Positions 9,221-17,552 of a stretch of DNA of 64,000 nt are shown piece after piece. The position numbers were made by a program, and so were the translations under genes. Position 1 is the stretch's first letter; each line of letters starts with the position of its first letter. The notes under the pieces are model-generated. The model did no database searches. It was not told where the DNA came from and worked only from the letters and a program-made list of their open reading frames with translations. Source of the stretch: Actinomycetes bacterium. Lineage in GTDB: Bacteria > Actinomycetota > Actinomycetes > Propionibacteriales > Propionibacteriaceae. The DNA is taken from NCBI GenBank assembly GCA_021803025.1, contig JAJZQV010000002.1:28090-92089 (forward strand), given 5' to 3'.

Positions 9221-9793
9221 ATGGCACGCTTCACGATCTTCGGCAACGGCAACATGGGCAGCGCGATCGGCTCTGTCCTCAGTGACGGCGGCAGCACCGT
9301 CACCCACATCACCCAGACCTCTGGCGGCACGGTCGACGGCGACGTCGTCATCCTCGCCGTCCCGTACCACGCGCTGAACGACATCGTCGCGAAGTACGGC
9401 GACCAGCTGCGGGGCAAGGTCGTCGTCGACATCACCAACCCCCTGAACTTCGAGACCTTCGACTCCCTGGTCGTGCCGGCCGGAAGCTCGGCCGCCGCCG
9501 AGCTCGCTGCGAAGCTGCCCGACAGCAAGGTTCTCAAGGCCTTCAACACGAACTTCGCCGCGACCCTCTCGTCGAAGAAGGTCGGAGCGGACAAGACCAC
9601 CGTGCTCGTGGCGGGTGACGACGCGTCGGCGAAGCAGGTCCTCGTGTCGGCTCTCGAGGCCGGCGGCGTGTCGGCGATCGACGCGGGCTCGCTGGCGCGC
9701 GCCCACGAGCTGGAGGCCCTCGGCTTCCTGCAGCTCACGCTCGCCGTCGGGGCGAAGCTCCCCTGGACCGGCGGCTTCGCTGTCGCCCGCTGA
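9221..9793 (+). CDS. NADPH-dependent F420 reductase / NADP-oxidoreductase family protein
   Basis: 190 residues with a GAGGGAGA ribosome site. The N-terminus FTIFGNGNMGSAIG is the dinucleotide-binding turn of the NADP oxidoreductase, coenzyme F420-dependent family. It is followed by VVILAVPYHAL, VVVDITNPLN and KAFNTNFAATL, all usual for Fno/NpdG-like short proteins. Members reduce F420 with NADPH or are related quinone or flavin reductases. The short form without extra helices is often annotated only as NAD(P)-binding. Divergent from a MarR regulator, which suggests inducible expression. A broken esterase gene follows 17 bp later. Confidence 0.8.
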   Translation: MARFTIFGNGNMGSAIGSVLSDGGSTVTHITQTSGGTVDGDVVILAVPYHALNDIVAKYGDQLRGKVVVDITNPLNFETFDSLVVPAGSSAAAELAAKLPDSKVLKAFNTNFAATLSSKKVGADKTTVLVAGDDASAKQVLVSALEAGGVSAIDAGSLARAHELEALGFLQLTLAVGAKLPWTGGFAVAR

Positions 9794-9810
9794 CAAGCGA
9801 AGACACGCGC

Positions 9811-10022
9811 ATGAGCGAGCTGACCGCCCGTACCTCGGCCGACCCCCTGAGCGGCCCGGTGGTGGCGCTTCTCATCCACGGGTACGGCTCCTCCGAGCTC
9901 GACCTGGCGGGCCTGGCACCCATGTGGTGCCGGGCTTGCCGTGGGCCTCGCTGCGTGCGCCGCGGGTGCCGGGCAGGGGCAGCTTCGCCTGGTTCCCCGC
10001 GGGTGGGCGTCGTCGGCGTCGT
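9811..10022 (+). pseudogene. truncated, frameshifted carboxylesterase/phospholipase-like gene
   Basis: The ATG at 9811 opens a frame reading VVALLIHGYGSSELDLAGLAPM, the N-terminus of a serine carboxylesterase/phospholipase (strand plus HG oxyanion motif). Around 9920 the reading frame changes: the continuation VPGLPWASLRAPRVPGRGSFAWFP is found in another frame and is again typical of these esterases. The gene then stops abruptly where the 90-bp palindrome starts at 10023. The catalytic Ser, Asp and His that should follow over the next ~150 residues are absent. It looks like a remnant cut off by the palindromic element. Confidence 0.65.
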
Positions 10023-10112
10023 CGGTTCACCATGTTAAGTGGGTGAAGCGGAACTTCTCATGGCGGATTTGCCATGAGAAGTGACAACTCACCCACTTAA
10101 CATGGTGAACCG
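10023..10112. repeat. 90-bp palindromic element, copy 1
   Basis: The two ends are 22-bp perfect inverted repeats (left arm begins CGGTTCACCATGTTAAGT). The 46-bp centre holds a second hairpin with ACTTCTCATGGC on one side, a 6-nt loop, and the exact complement on the other. A second 90-bp copy lies at 13204-13293. Between copies the outer arms are nearly identical while two inner stem pairs change in a compensatory way, so secondary structure seems conserved. It separates the truncated esterase from the 3' end of tkt. It has no coding capacity and could be a MITE or REP-type element or a bidirectional terminator. Confidence 0.9.
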
Positions 10113-10187
10113 CATCCCCCAGCGTGAGCGCAAACGTACGCGTCCCCTGAGACCCCTTCACAGCCTCGGGCGACGCGGTGCGTGCGG

Positions 10188-12260
10188 TCAGACGAGCTCC
10201 TTGGCCGCCTTCACAACGGCGTCGGCGGTGAGGCCGAACTGCTCGAACAGGACCCCCGCAGCCGCCGAGGCGCCGAAGTGGTCGATGCCGATGGCCGTCA
10301 CCTGACCGTCGAGCACGTCACGCCAGCCGATGGGCTGCGCCGCCTCGATGACCACCTTGGGCACATCCGCCGGGAGGATCGAGGCCTTGTACGCGTCCGG
10401 CTGCGCCGTGTACCACTCGACGCACGGCATGGACACGAGCCGCGTCGGGATCCCGGCAGCCTCGAGGGTGTCACGGGCGTCGGCGGCGACCTCGACCTCG
10501 GAACCCGTCGCCACGAGGATCACGTGGGGATCCGCCGAGGCCTCTGCCAGCGTGTAGCCGCCCTTCGCGACACCCTCGGTGCTCGCGTAGCCGCTGCCCT
10601 CGGAACGGTCGAACACGCGCAGGTTCTGTCGCGAGAGGATGAGGCCGGCGGGCCGGTCGTGGTTCTTCAGCACCTGGATCCATGCTGCTGCGGTCTCGTT
10701 GGCGTCGGCCGGGCGCACCACGTCAAGGCCGGGGATGAGACGCAGGCTGGGGATGTGCTCGATCGGCTGGTGGGTGGGGCCGTCCTCGCCGACGCCGATG
10801 GAGTCGTGCGTCCAGACGAAGACGGTCGGCGCCTGGCTGAGCGCCGCGAGCCGGACCGACGAGCGCATGTAGTCGGAGAACACGAGGAACGTGCCGCCGT
10901 ACGCGCGGGTCAGGCTCTCGAGGTTGATCGCGTTGAGGATGTTGCCCATCGCGTGCTCGCGGATGCCGAAGTGCATCGTGCGGCCGTCGACCGCACCGGT
11001 GAACTCCTTGGACGAGCGGTCAGCGGGGATGAAGGAGGCGACGTCCTTCATCGTCGTGTTGTTCGAGCTGGCGAGGTCGGCCGAGCCGCCCCACAGCTCG
11101 GGCAGCACGCGGCCGAGGGCACTCAGCACGTTGCCGGACGCCGCACGCGTCGCGATCGGCTTGTCCGCAGGGAACGTGGGCAGCGCAGCGGCGATGCCCT
11201 GGGGCAGCTCGCGGGCGATGACGCGGTCGAGCAGCGCGGCCTTGTCCGCGTTGGCGCTGCGCCAGGCCGCGAACCTCTCCTCCCACGGTCCACGGGCGGC
11301 CTTGGCACGCTCGGCCGCGTTGGAGCGGGTGTAGTCGAGGACCTCGGGGTCCACGTCGAACGACTTCTCCGGGTCAAATCCCAGCTCGCGCTTCAGGCCC
11401 GCGACCTCGTCGCCGCCGAGCTTCGACCCGTGCACCGAGTGGCTGCCCGCCTTGGTCGGCAGGGGCCAGCCGATGACGGTCGTCACCTTGATGAAGGAGG
11501 GACGGTCGGTGACGGCCTTTGCGGCCTCGATGGCCTCGTACAGCTCGTCGACCTTCTCGGAGTACGTGGTCATGCCGTTGGTGAAGTCCACGTGCTGCAC
11601 GTGCCATCCGTACGCGGCGTAGCGGGCCTCGACGTCCTCCGAGAACGCGATCTTCGTGTCGCCCTCGATGGAGATCCGGTTGTCGTCGTAGAAGAGGATG
11701 AGGTTGCCGAGCTCGAGCGTCGCCGCGAGGGACGAGGCCTCGCCCGAGACGCCCTCCTGCATGCAGCCATCTCCCGCGATGACGTAGACGAAATGGTCGA
11801 AGACGGACTCCCCCGGTACGGCGGTCGGGTCGTACAGCTGGCGCTCGCGGCGCGACGCCATGGCGAAGCCGACACCGTTCGCCACCCCCGTACCCAGCGG
11901 GCCGGTCGTGCACTCGATGCCCTTCGTGTGGTGGACCTCGGGGTGGCCCGGCGTCTTCGAGCCCCACGTCCGCAGGCTCGCGATGTCGTCGATCTCAAGG
12001 CCGAAGCCGCCGAGGAAGAGCTGTGCGTACTGGGTCAGCGAGGCGTGGCCTGCGGACATGACGAACCGGTCGCGACCCAGCCAGTTCTCGTCGGACGGGT
12101 CGACGTTCATGACCTTCTGGTACAGGAGGTGCGCGAGCGGGGCCAGCGAGATCGCCGTGCCAGGATGCCCGTTGCCCACCTTCTCCACCGCATCCGCCGC
12201 GAGCACCCGTGCGGTGTCGACCGCCCGCTTGTCGAGGTCCGTCCAGGTCAGGAGGCTCAT
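10188..12260 (-). CDS. tkt: transketolase
   Basis: 690 residues, normal for transketolase, with an AAAGGCG ribosome site before the ATG at 12260. It transfers two-carbon units in the pentose phosphate pathway using thiamine diphosphate. The N-terminal domain has GHPGTAISLAPLAHLLYQ and the ThDP motif GDGCMQEGVSGEASSLAATLELGNLI ending in YDDN. The pyrimidine-binding domain has GIREHAMGNILNAI and FVWTHDSIGVGEDGPTHQPIEHIPSLR. The C-terminal domain ends with IGWRDVLDGQVTAIGIDHFGASA. No transaldolase or G6PD neighbour is present, so it appears as a single gene flanked by palindromes and a broken membrane-protein gene. Confidence 0.97.
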   Translation of the reverse strand: MSLLTWTDLDKRAVDTARVLAADAVEKVGNGHPGTAISLAPLAHLLYQKVMNVDPSDENWLGRDRFVMSAGHASLTQYAQLFLGGFGLEIDDIASLRTWGSKTPGHPEVHHTKGIECTTGPLGTGVANGVGFAMASRRERQLYDPTAVPGESVFDHFVYVIAGDGCMQEGVSGEASSLAATLELGNLILFYDDNRISIEGDTKIAFSEDVEARYAAYGWHVQHVDFTNGMTTYSEKVDELYEAIEAAKAVTDRPSFIKVTTVIGWPLPTKAGSHSVHGSKLGGDEVAGLKRELGFDPEKSFDVDPEVLDYTRSNAAERAKAARGPWEERFAAWRSANADKAALLDRVIARELPQGIAAALPTFPADKPIATRAASGNVLSALGRVLPELWGGSADLASSNNTTMKDVASFIPADRSSKEFTGAVDGRTMHFGIREHAMGNILNAINLESLTRAYGGTFLVFSDYMRSSVRLAALSQAPTVFVWTHDSIGVGEDGPTHQPIEHIPSLRLIPGLDVVRPADANETAAAWIQVLKNHDRPAGLILSRQNLRVFDRSEGSGYASTEGVAKGGYTLAEASADPHVILVATGSEVEVAADARDTLEAAGIPTRLVSMPCVEWYTAQPDAYKASILPADVPKVVIEAAQPIGWRDVLDGQVTAIGIDHFGASAAAGVLFEQFGLTADAVVKAAKELV

Positions 12261-12415
12261 GTGGGATCGCCTTTCGCAGAGGTCCGGGTTTCACCGCCCG
12301 GCGTCGTCCGGATCAGCCTAGGTGCTGAGCGCGGACGCCACGACGTCGGGCCGCTGGTTGCACGCAGCAGGATGCCAGCTCGGCAGACCCCGGCCGCATC
12401 GTCGATTGAATCGTC

Positions 12416-13050
12416 TCACCCCATGGTGTCGACGAGTGGCTGGGCCGCCTGCTCCTCCCCCGGTCTCACCTCGACGCGGGAGAGGAAGAACTGGTTGAGG
12501 TGCCCGATCGACAGCGCGTACAGGACCGTCCCGACGCCCACCACGCCTCCCATGAGCCACCCGATGCCCAGGACCGTGAGCTCGATGACGGTACGGACGA
12601 GTCGGATGCTGAGGTGGTACCGGCGGGTCAACGCCACCCATAGCCCGTCGCGCGGACCGGGCCCGAGGTGGGCGCCTACGTACAGCGCCCCGGCGAGGCC
12701 GTTGAGTACGATGCCGCCCACGAGGAGGACGATCCGGCCGGCCAGGAAGCCGGGCGGGGCCATCACGGACAGGCCGAGGTCCGCGGCGACGCCGATGACG
12801 AGGATGTTGAGGACCGTCCCGATCCCCGGTCTCTGGCGAAGCGGGATCCAGGCGAGCAGCACGACGGCGCCCACGGCGATGGTGACCTGGCCGAACGTCA
12901 GCGGCAGTGACGCGCGAGGCCGTAGTGGAAGACGTCCCACGGGTCGAGCCCGAGCCGGCTGCGGACCATCATGGCCATCGACCAGCCGTACAGGGCAAGG
13001 CCCAGCAGGAGCTGGGCGAGCCGTCTGGGCAGCCGGTCAGCGAGGCGCAT
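12416..13050 (-). pseudogene. YczE/YitT-type membrane protein gene, frameshifted
   Basis: The ATG at 13050 starts a frame reading MRLADRLPRRLAQLLLGLALYG, then RSRLGLDPWDVFHYGLARH, the typical start of YczE-like integral membrane proteins. It ends at a stop at 12898-12900 after 50 codons. The rest of the protein continues at once in another frame (SLPLTFGQVTIAVGAVVLLAWIPLRQRPG, then HLGPGPRDGLWVAL) to the stop at 12416. Together the two parts would make a normal ~210-residue, five-helix protein. Thus one small indel near 12905-12920 breaks the gene. It could be a real mutation or a sequencing error. Confidence 0.75.
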
Positions 13051-13203
13051 GCGCTGATTGTGGCCGCCCGGGACCCGCCCTGCCCCGGGTGCCCACGGGC
13101 GCGTCAGGCCATCGTGGGCTCGGAGCCGCAGTGTGTGCCCTCGATGGTGACCGACGCCCCACCAGCAAGGCGTCGGGTGCGGTTCACCATGTGCTCACGC
13201 GTG

Positions 13204-13293
13204 CGGTTCACCATGTTAAGTGGGTCTGTTGGATGTTCTCATGGCGAATTCGCCATGAGAACATCCAAGACGCCCACTTAACATGGTGAACCG
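13204..13293. repeat. 90-bp palindromic element, copy 2
   Basis: Same length and same outer 22-bp arms as the copy at 10023-10112, with one mismatch in the right arm. The centre is a perfect 40-bp palindrome from 13229 to 13268 whose loop is GAATTC. Relative to copy 1 the inner stem has compensatory changes next to the shared TTCTCATGGC segment. A stray left-arm fragment (GTGCGGTTCACCATGT) lies 24 bp upstream at about 13178-13193. That suggests a third, truncated copy or a target duplication. It lies between the YczE pseudogene and the DUF2332 gene. Confidence 0.9.
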
Positions 13294-13405
13294 ACGGGCG
13301 ACGTGGGAAAGGCCGACAACAGGCAGGCGACGGATCCTTGCGGATGCTCCGACACCAGGAAGGGCATACCCCGACAGCCCGCCATGACGACGTAGGGTCC
13401 CCCTC

Positions 13406-14392
13406 ATGAGGGGGACGCGGTACTGGGAGTCCGCCGCCATCCCGGAGCTGTACGAGTGGTTCGCGACCGAGGCGGAGGCCAGCTCACCGGCGTGGGCTCG
13501 GGTGAGCAGGCAGGTCGCGGCGTCACCCTCGGTCGCCGCGCTCCTCGACAGCCTGCCGCCCACCACGCGGCAGCCGAACCTGTTCCTCGCGGCCGTCAAG
13601 CGTCTCGGGGGCCCGCTGGACGCCGACCCCGCGCTGCCGGAGTGGGTCCAGCGCCACTGGCCGGCGATCGAGCACCTCGTCACGACCCGGTTCACGCAGA
13701 CCAACGAGGTGGGTCGCTGCGCCGTGCTGGCGCCGGTCCTCGCGTCGCTCCCCCAGCCGGTGGCGCTCGTCGAGGTCGGCATGTCCGCAGGGCTCGGCCT
13801 GTTCCCCGACCTGTACGGCTACCGCTGGCTGCTCGACGACGGGACCGTCGTCACAGGAGGCGTGGTGAGCGACGTGACGATCGAGTGCCAGGTCACCGGC
13901 GAAGGGCTCCCCCTGGCCGTACCCCAGGTGGCCTGGCGGGCCGGCATCGACCGCAACCCGCTCGACCCGTCCGACCACGAGGACGCGGCCTGGCTCCGCG
14001 CGCTCGTATGGCCTGGTGAGTCGGCCCGCGAGGAACGCCTCGCGGCGGCGCTGCGCACCGTGGCCGACCAGGACGCCCTGCGCGTGGCGGGCGACATCAC
14101 GGACGCGCTACCGGCCGTCGTCGCCGCCGCCCCGCGTCGGGCAACGGTGGTCGTCGTCCACTCGGCGACCCTCGCGTACCTGCCTCGTGAACGGCGGGAA
14201 CGGCACCTCGACCTCCTCGAGCGGCTGGGCGTGCACTGGGTCTCGAACGAGGGCGTGAAGGTGGTCCCCGTTGTCCGCGACGCGCTGCCCGCAGGGTTCA
14301 CCGATGACCCGCGGCCGTCCTTCGTGCTGGCGCTCGACGGGCGGCCGCTGGCACGCGTGGGCAGCCACGGCCAGTGGCTGGAGTGGCTGTAG
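13406..14392 (+). CDS. DUF2332 family protein
   Basis: 328 residues. The text RYWESAAIPELYEWFATEAEASSPAWARVSRQVAASPSVAALLDSLP and QPNLFLAAVKRLGG is the characteristic start of DUF2332 proteins. VEVGMSAGLGLFPDLYGYRW and VVVHSATLAYLP follow later, which look like a divergent SAM-methyltransferase fold (inference). The function of the family is not established. The ATG is 7 nt after TAGGGT, so the mRNA is probably leaderless. Convergent with serA, with a 9-bp gap. Confidence 0.85.
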   Translation: MRGTRYWESAAIPELYEWFATEAEASSPAWARVSRQVAASPSVAALLDSLPPTTRQPNLFLAAVKRLGGPLDADPALPEWVQRHWPAIEHLVTTRFTQTNEVGRCAVLAPVLASLPQPVALVEVGMSAGLGLFPDLYGYRWLLDDGTVVTGGVVSDVTIECQVTGEGLPLAVPQVAWRAGIDRNPLDPSDHEDAAWLRALVWPGESAREERLAAALRTVADQDALRVAGDITDALPAVVAAAPRRATVVVVHSATLAYLPRERRERHLDLLERLGVHWVSNEGVKVVPVVRDALPAGFTDDPRPSFVLALDGRPLARVGSHGQWLEWL

Positions 14393-14401
14393 CCGCAGCC
14401 C

Positions 14402-15562
14402 TCAGAGGCGACGGGCAGCGAGCACGCCGCTGATACTTCGGATCTTCGCCAGGAGGTCGTCGGACGGCTCGCCGTCTACGTCGATGATCGTGTAGGCGAG
14501 GTCGCCGCGGGACTTGTTGAGCAGGTCGGCGATGTTGAGGCCCGCGTCCGCGAGCAAGGTGGAGATCTGGCCGACCATGTTGGGCACGTTCGAGTTGGCG
14601 ATCGCGAGCCGCGTCGTCCCCGGTCCCCGGCGGAGCGTCGCCTCTGGGAAGTTGACCGAGTTGCGGATCTCGCCCTCCTCCAGGTATCGGGTCAGCTGCT
14701 CCGCCGCCATCACGGCGCAGTTGTCCTCCGCCTCACCCGTCGACGCACCGAGGTGCGGCAGGGCGACGACCTTGTCTCTGCCCTGCAGCGCGGCTGAGGG
14801 GAAGTCGCAGACGTACGAGGCCAAGGTGCCGTCCTCCGTGGCGGCGAGCACGGCGGCCTCGTCCACGATGCCGGCGCGCGAGAAGTTGAGAAGGACCGAG
14901 CCCGGCCTCATGAGGGACAGCCGCTCCGCGTTGACCAAACCCCTCGTCGCGTCGACCAGCGGTACGTGGACGGTGACGATGTCCGCACCCGCGAACACGT
15001 CCTCGAGACTCGCCGCACGCTGCACGTCGCTCGCGAGCTGCCACGCGTGCCGCACGGTGATCTGCGGGTCGAACCCCAGCACCCTCATGCCGAGCGCCCT
15101 CGCCGCGTTGGCGACCTGCACCCCGATCGCACCCAGCCCGACGACACCGAGGGTGCGGCCCGGGAGCTCGAAGCCGACGAACGCTTTCTTGCCCTTCTCC
15201 GTGGCCTCGTTGATCTCGGCGTCCGTGCCCGTGAGGCCTGCCGCGAACGCAGCCGCCGGGACGAGGTTGCGCGCGGCGAGGAGGATCCCCGCAATGACCA
15301 GCTCCTTCACCGCGTTCGCGTTGGCACCCGGCGTGTTGAACACCACGACCCCGCGCCCGCTCAGCTCCGCGACGGGGATGTTGTTCGTGCCCGCTCCAGC
15401 CCTCGCCACCGCGAGCACCGAGTCGGGCAGCGTGACGCTATGCAGGTCGGCGGAGCGCACCAGGACACCGTCGGGGCTCTCGACGTCCGGGCCCACCTCG
15501 TACGAACCGGGCAGGCGGTCGAGCCCGACAGCGCTGATGGCGTTGTACGTGCGGATCCTCAC
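14402..15562 (-). CDS. serA: D-3-phosphoglycerate dehydrogenase
   Basis: 386 residues from GTG at 15562. A longer frame reaches 15718 but would overlap serC throughout. It oxidises 3-phosphoglycerate in serine biosynthesis. The substrate domain has GAGTNNIPV, the NAD fold has GVVGLGAIGVQVANAARALG, and the catalytic His is in ALPHLGASTGEAEDNC. Residues about 310-386 are a C-terminal ACT domain (NVPNMVGQISTLLADAGLNIADL), the serine-feedback site in short-form SerA. There is no intervening ASB domain, unlike mycobacterial SerA (~530 aa). It begins 4 bp after the serC stop, so serC-serA is an operon. Confidence 0.95.
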   Translation of the reverse strand: MRIRTYNAISAVGLDRLPGSYEVGPDVESPDGVLVRSADLHSVTLPDSVLAVARAGAGTNNIPVAELSGRGVVVFNTPGANANAVKELVIAGILLAARNLVPAAAFAAGLTGTDAEINEATEKGKKAFVGFELPGRTLGVVGLGAIGVQVANAARALGMRVLGFDPQITVRHAWQLASDVQRAASLEDVFAGADIVTVHVPLVDATRGLVNAERLSLMRPGSVLLNFSRAGIVDEAAVLAATEDGTLASYVCDFPSAALQGRDKVVALPHLGASTGEAEDNCAVMAAEQLTRYLEEGEIRNSVNFPEATLRRGPGTTRLAIANSNVPNMVGQISTLLADAGLNIADLLNKSRGDLAYTIIDVDGEPSDDLLAKIRSISGVLAARRL

Positions 15563-15566
15563 GCGC

Positions 15567-16649
15567 TCAGCCGTTCGTGGCCGCGAAGTCGGCCATGAAC
15601 GCGATGAGGGCGTCCACGCCCTCGCGCGGCATCGCGTTGTAGATGCTGGCCCGCATGCCGCCGACGGAGCGATGGCCCGCGAGGTTCGTGAGACCGGCCG
15701 CCGTGGCGTCCGCCACAAACTTCTTGTCGAGGTCCGGGTTCGCCAGGAGGAACGTCACGTTCATGATCGACCGGCTGTCCGTCGCCACGGGGTTCGTGTA
15801 GAAGGGGTGGACGTCGATGAAGTCGTACAGGGCCGCAGCCTTGGCCCGGTTGATCTCGGCCATGCCCTCGACACCGCCCTTTCCCTCGATCCACGCGAGG
15901 ATCTTGCCGAGCAGGTAGATGCCGAACGTGGGCGGCGTGTTGAGCATCGAGTCGTTGGCGGCCATGCCTGCGTACTCGAGGATGGTCGGCGTCTCGATCC
16001 GCGCGTGGCCCATGAGGTCGCGGCGGACGACCACGACGCACATGCCGGCCGGGCCGAGGTTCTTCTGGGTCCCGGCGTAGATGACGCCGAACTTCGACAC
16101 GTCCGTCGGCTGGGACAGGATCATCGAGCTCATGTCCGCGACGAGGGGCACGTCACCCGTCTCCGGCACGTAGCCGAACGCCACGCCGCCGATGGTCTCG
16201 TTGGGCGTGTAGTGGACATACCTGGCGCCCGGGTGCAGCTCGTACGACCCGGCGGCCGGTGTCGTCGTGTAGTTCGACGCCTTCTCGTCCGCGACCACCT
16301 GGACGTCGAGCCCGTACTTCTTGGCCTCGGCGATGGCCTTCGCCGACCACTGGCCGGTGTTGAGGACATCGATGGAGTCGCCCGGCGCGGTGAGATTCAT
16401 CGGCACTGCCGCGAACTGTCCGGTCGCGCCTCCCTGAAGGAACAGGACGGCGTAGTCGTCCGGAACGCCCATGACCGACCTGAACCGCGCCTCGGTCTCG
16501 GCGGCGCAGGCGACGAACGCCTTGCCCCGGTGGGAGACCTCCATGACGCTCATGCCGGAGCCCTGCCAGTCGGTGAGCTCGGCGGCCGCCTCCTCGAGGA
16601 CCTCGAGGGGCATGACAGCAGGACCTGCGGAGAAGTTGTAGACGCGCAC
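15567..16649 (-). CDS. serC: phosphoserine aminotransferase
   Basis: 360 residues, normal for SerC. It makes phosphoserine from 3-phosphohydroxypyruvate and glutamate. The N-terminus VYNFSAGPAVMPLEVLEEAAAEL, the motif SHRGKAF, FLQGGATGQFAAVPMNL and the PLP-lysine region GVIYAGTQKNLGPAGMCVVVVRRDLM are typical, as is GGMRASIYNAMP near the end. It is the first gene of a two-gene serine operon with serA. A divergent SDR gene starts about 80 bp upstream. Confidence 0.97.
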   Translation of the reverse strand: MRVYNFSAGPAVMPLEVLEEAAAELTDWQGSGMSVMEVSHRGKAFVACAAETEARFRSVMGVPDDYAVLFLQGGATGQFAAVPMNLTAPGDSIDVLNTGQWSAKAIAEAKKYGLDVQVVADEKASNYTTTPAAGSYELHPGARYVHYTPNETIGGVAFGYVPETGDVPLVADMSSMILSQPTDVSKFGVIYAGTQKNLGPAGMCVVVVRRDLMGHARIETPTILEYAGMAANDSMLNTPPTFGIYLLGKILAWIEGKGGVEGMAEINRAKAAALYDFIDVHPFYTNPVATDSRSIMNVTFLLANPDLDKKFVADATAAGLTNLAGHRSVGGMRASIYNAMPREGVDALIAFMADFAATNG

Positions 16650-16730
16650 GCCGACATCCTCTCACTGCGGGTAGGCCCCTTCGCCACTCGATACCGCGCC
16701 CGTACAGTAGCCGGACACGGAAGGACACCG

Positions 16731-17552
16731 ATGAACCAGCGCACCATCGTCATCACCGGAGCCAGCGACGGGATCGGGCGTGCGGCCGCGGAAGCGCTGG
16801 CCACGCGCGCCGACACCACGCTCGTGCTCGTGGGCCGCAACGCGACCAAGATCGCCGAGGTGGGCGAGCGTCTGGGCTGCGAGCACCACGTGTGCGACTT
16901 CGCACGGCTCGGCGACGTGCGGTCGCTGGCGGCCAGCCTTCGGCAGAGCCACCCCGTCATCGACGTCCTCGCGAACAACGCCGGCGGGGTCTTCGCACCC
17001 CGGACGGTCACACCCGACGGGTACGAGACGACGCTGCAGGTGAACCACCTCGCCCCTCTTCTCCTCACCGAGGAGCTGCTGCCCGCCCTGCGCGCCGGTG
17101 AGGGCACGGTCATCTTCACCGCGAGCAGGGCCGCTTTCCGGGGCTCCATCGACCTTCGTGACCTCGGCAAGGAGAGGGGCTGGACGTCGTTCGGTGCGTA
17201 CGGGGCCGCGAAGCTCGCGAACATCGTGACCGCGAGCGCGCTGCAGCGCCGGTACGGGGCGGAGGGGATCAACACCGCCTCGCTTCACCCCGGCGTGGTG
17301 GCGACATCCTTCGGGTCGGGCACCGGAGCGCTCGTACGGTTCTTCTACGCCTCTGGGCTCGGCAAGCGCTTCCTGCGCACGCCTGAGCAGGGGGCCGACA
17401 CGCTGGTGTGGCTCGCGACGACGAAGCCCGGCGTGGACTGGCGTCCTGGGGGCTACTACGCGGACCGCCGGCTCGCTCAGCCGCCGAAGCAGGCCCTCGA
17501 CGACGCCTTCGGCGACCGCCTCCTGGAGGCGAGCGAGCTCCTCATCCGATGA
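16731..17552 (+). CDS. short-chain dehydrogenase/reductase (retinol-dehydrogenase-like)
   Basis: 273 residues with a GGAAGGA ribosome site. The cofactor motif is TGASDGIG (residues 9-16), followed by NNAGG and the catalytic Tyr and Lys in FGAYGAAKLAN. HPGVVATSFG is conserved in RDH/WWOX-like SDRs. The substrate is not evident. Its stop codon overlaps the start of the following P-loop kinase (ATGA), so the pair is translationally coupled. Confidence 0.88.
   Translation: MNQRTIVITGASDGIGRAAAEALATRADTTLVLVGRNATKIAEVGERLGCEHHVCDFARLGDVRSLAASLRQSHPVIDVLANNAGGVFAPRTVTPDGYETTLQVNHLAPLLLTEELLPALRAGEGTVIFTASRAAFRGSIDLRDLGKERGWTSFGAYGAAKLANIVTASALQRRYGAEGINTASLHPGVVATSFGSGTGALVRFFYASGLGKRFLRTPEQGADTLVWLATTKPGVDWRPGGYYADRRLAQPPKQALDDAFGDRLLEASELLIR

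Noticed and set aside
10182..13289. 1035-residue plus-strand frame over tkt and the YczE gene
   Set aside because: Shadow of transketolase; it also crosses the palindrome and the broken YczE gene, so it has no independent support.
14402..15718. 438-residue SerA
   Set aside because: The first 52 residues lie inside serC and do not resemble SerA; GTG at 15562 gives the normal start.
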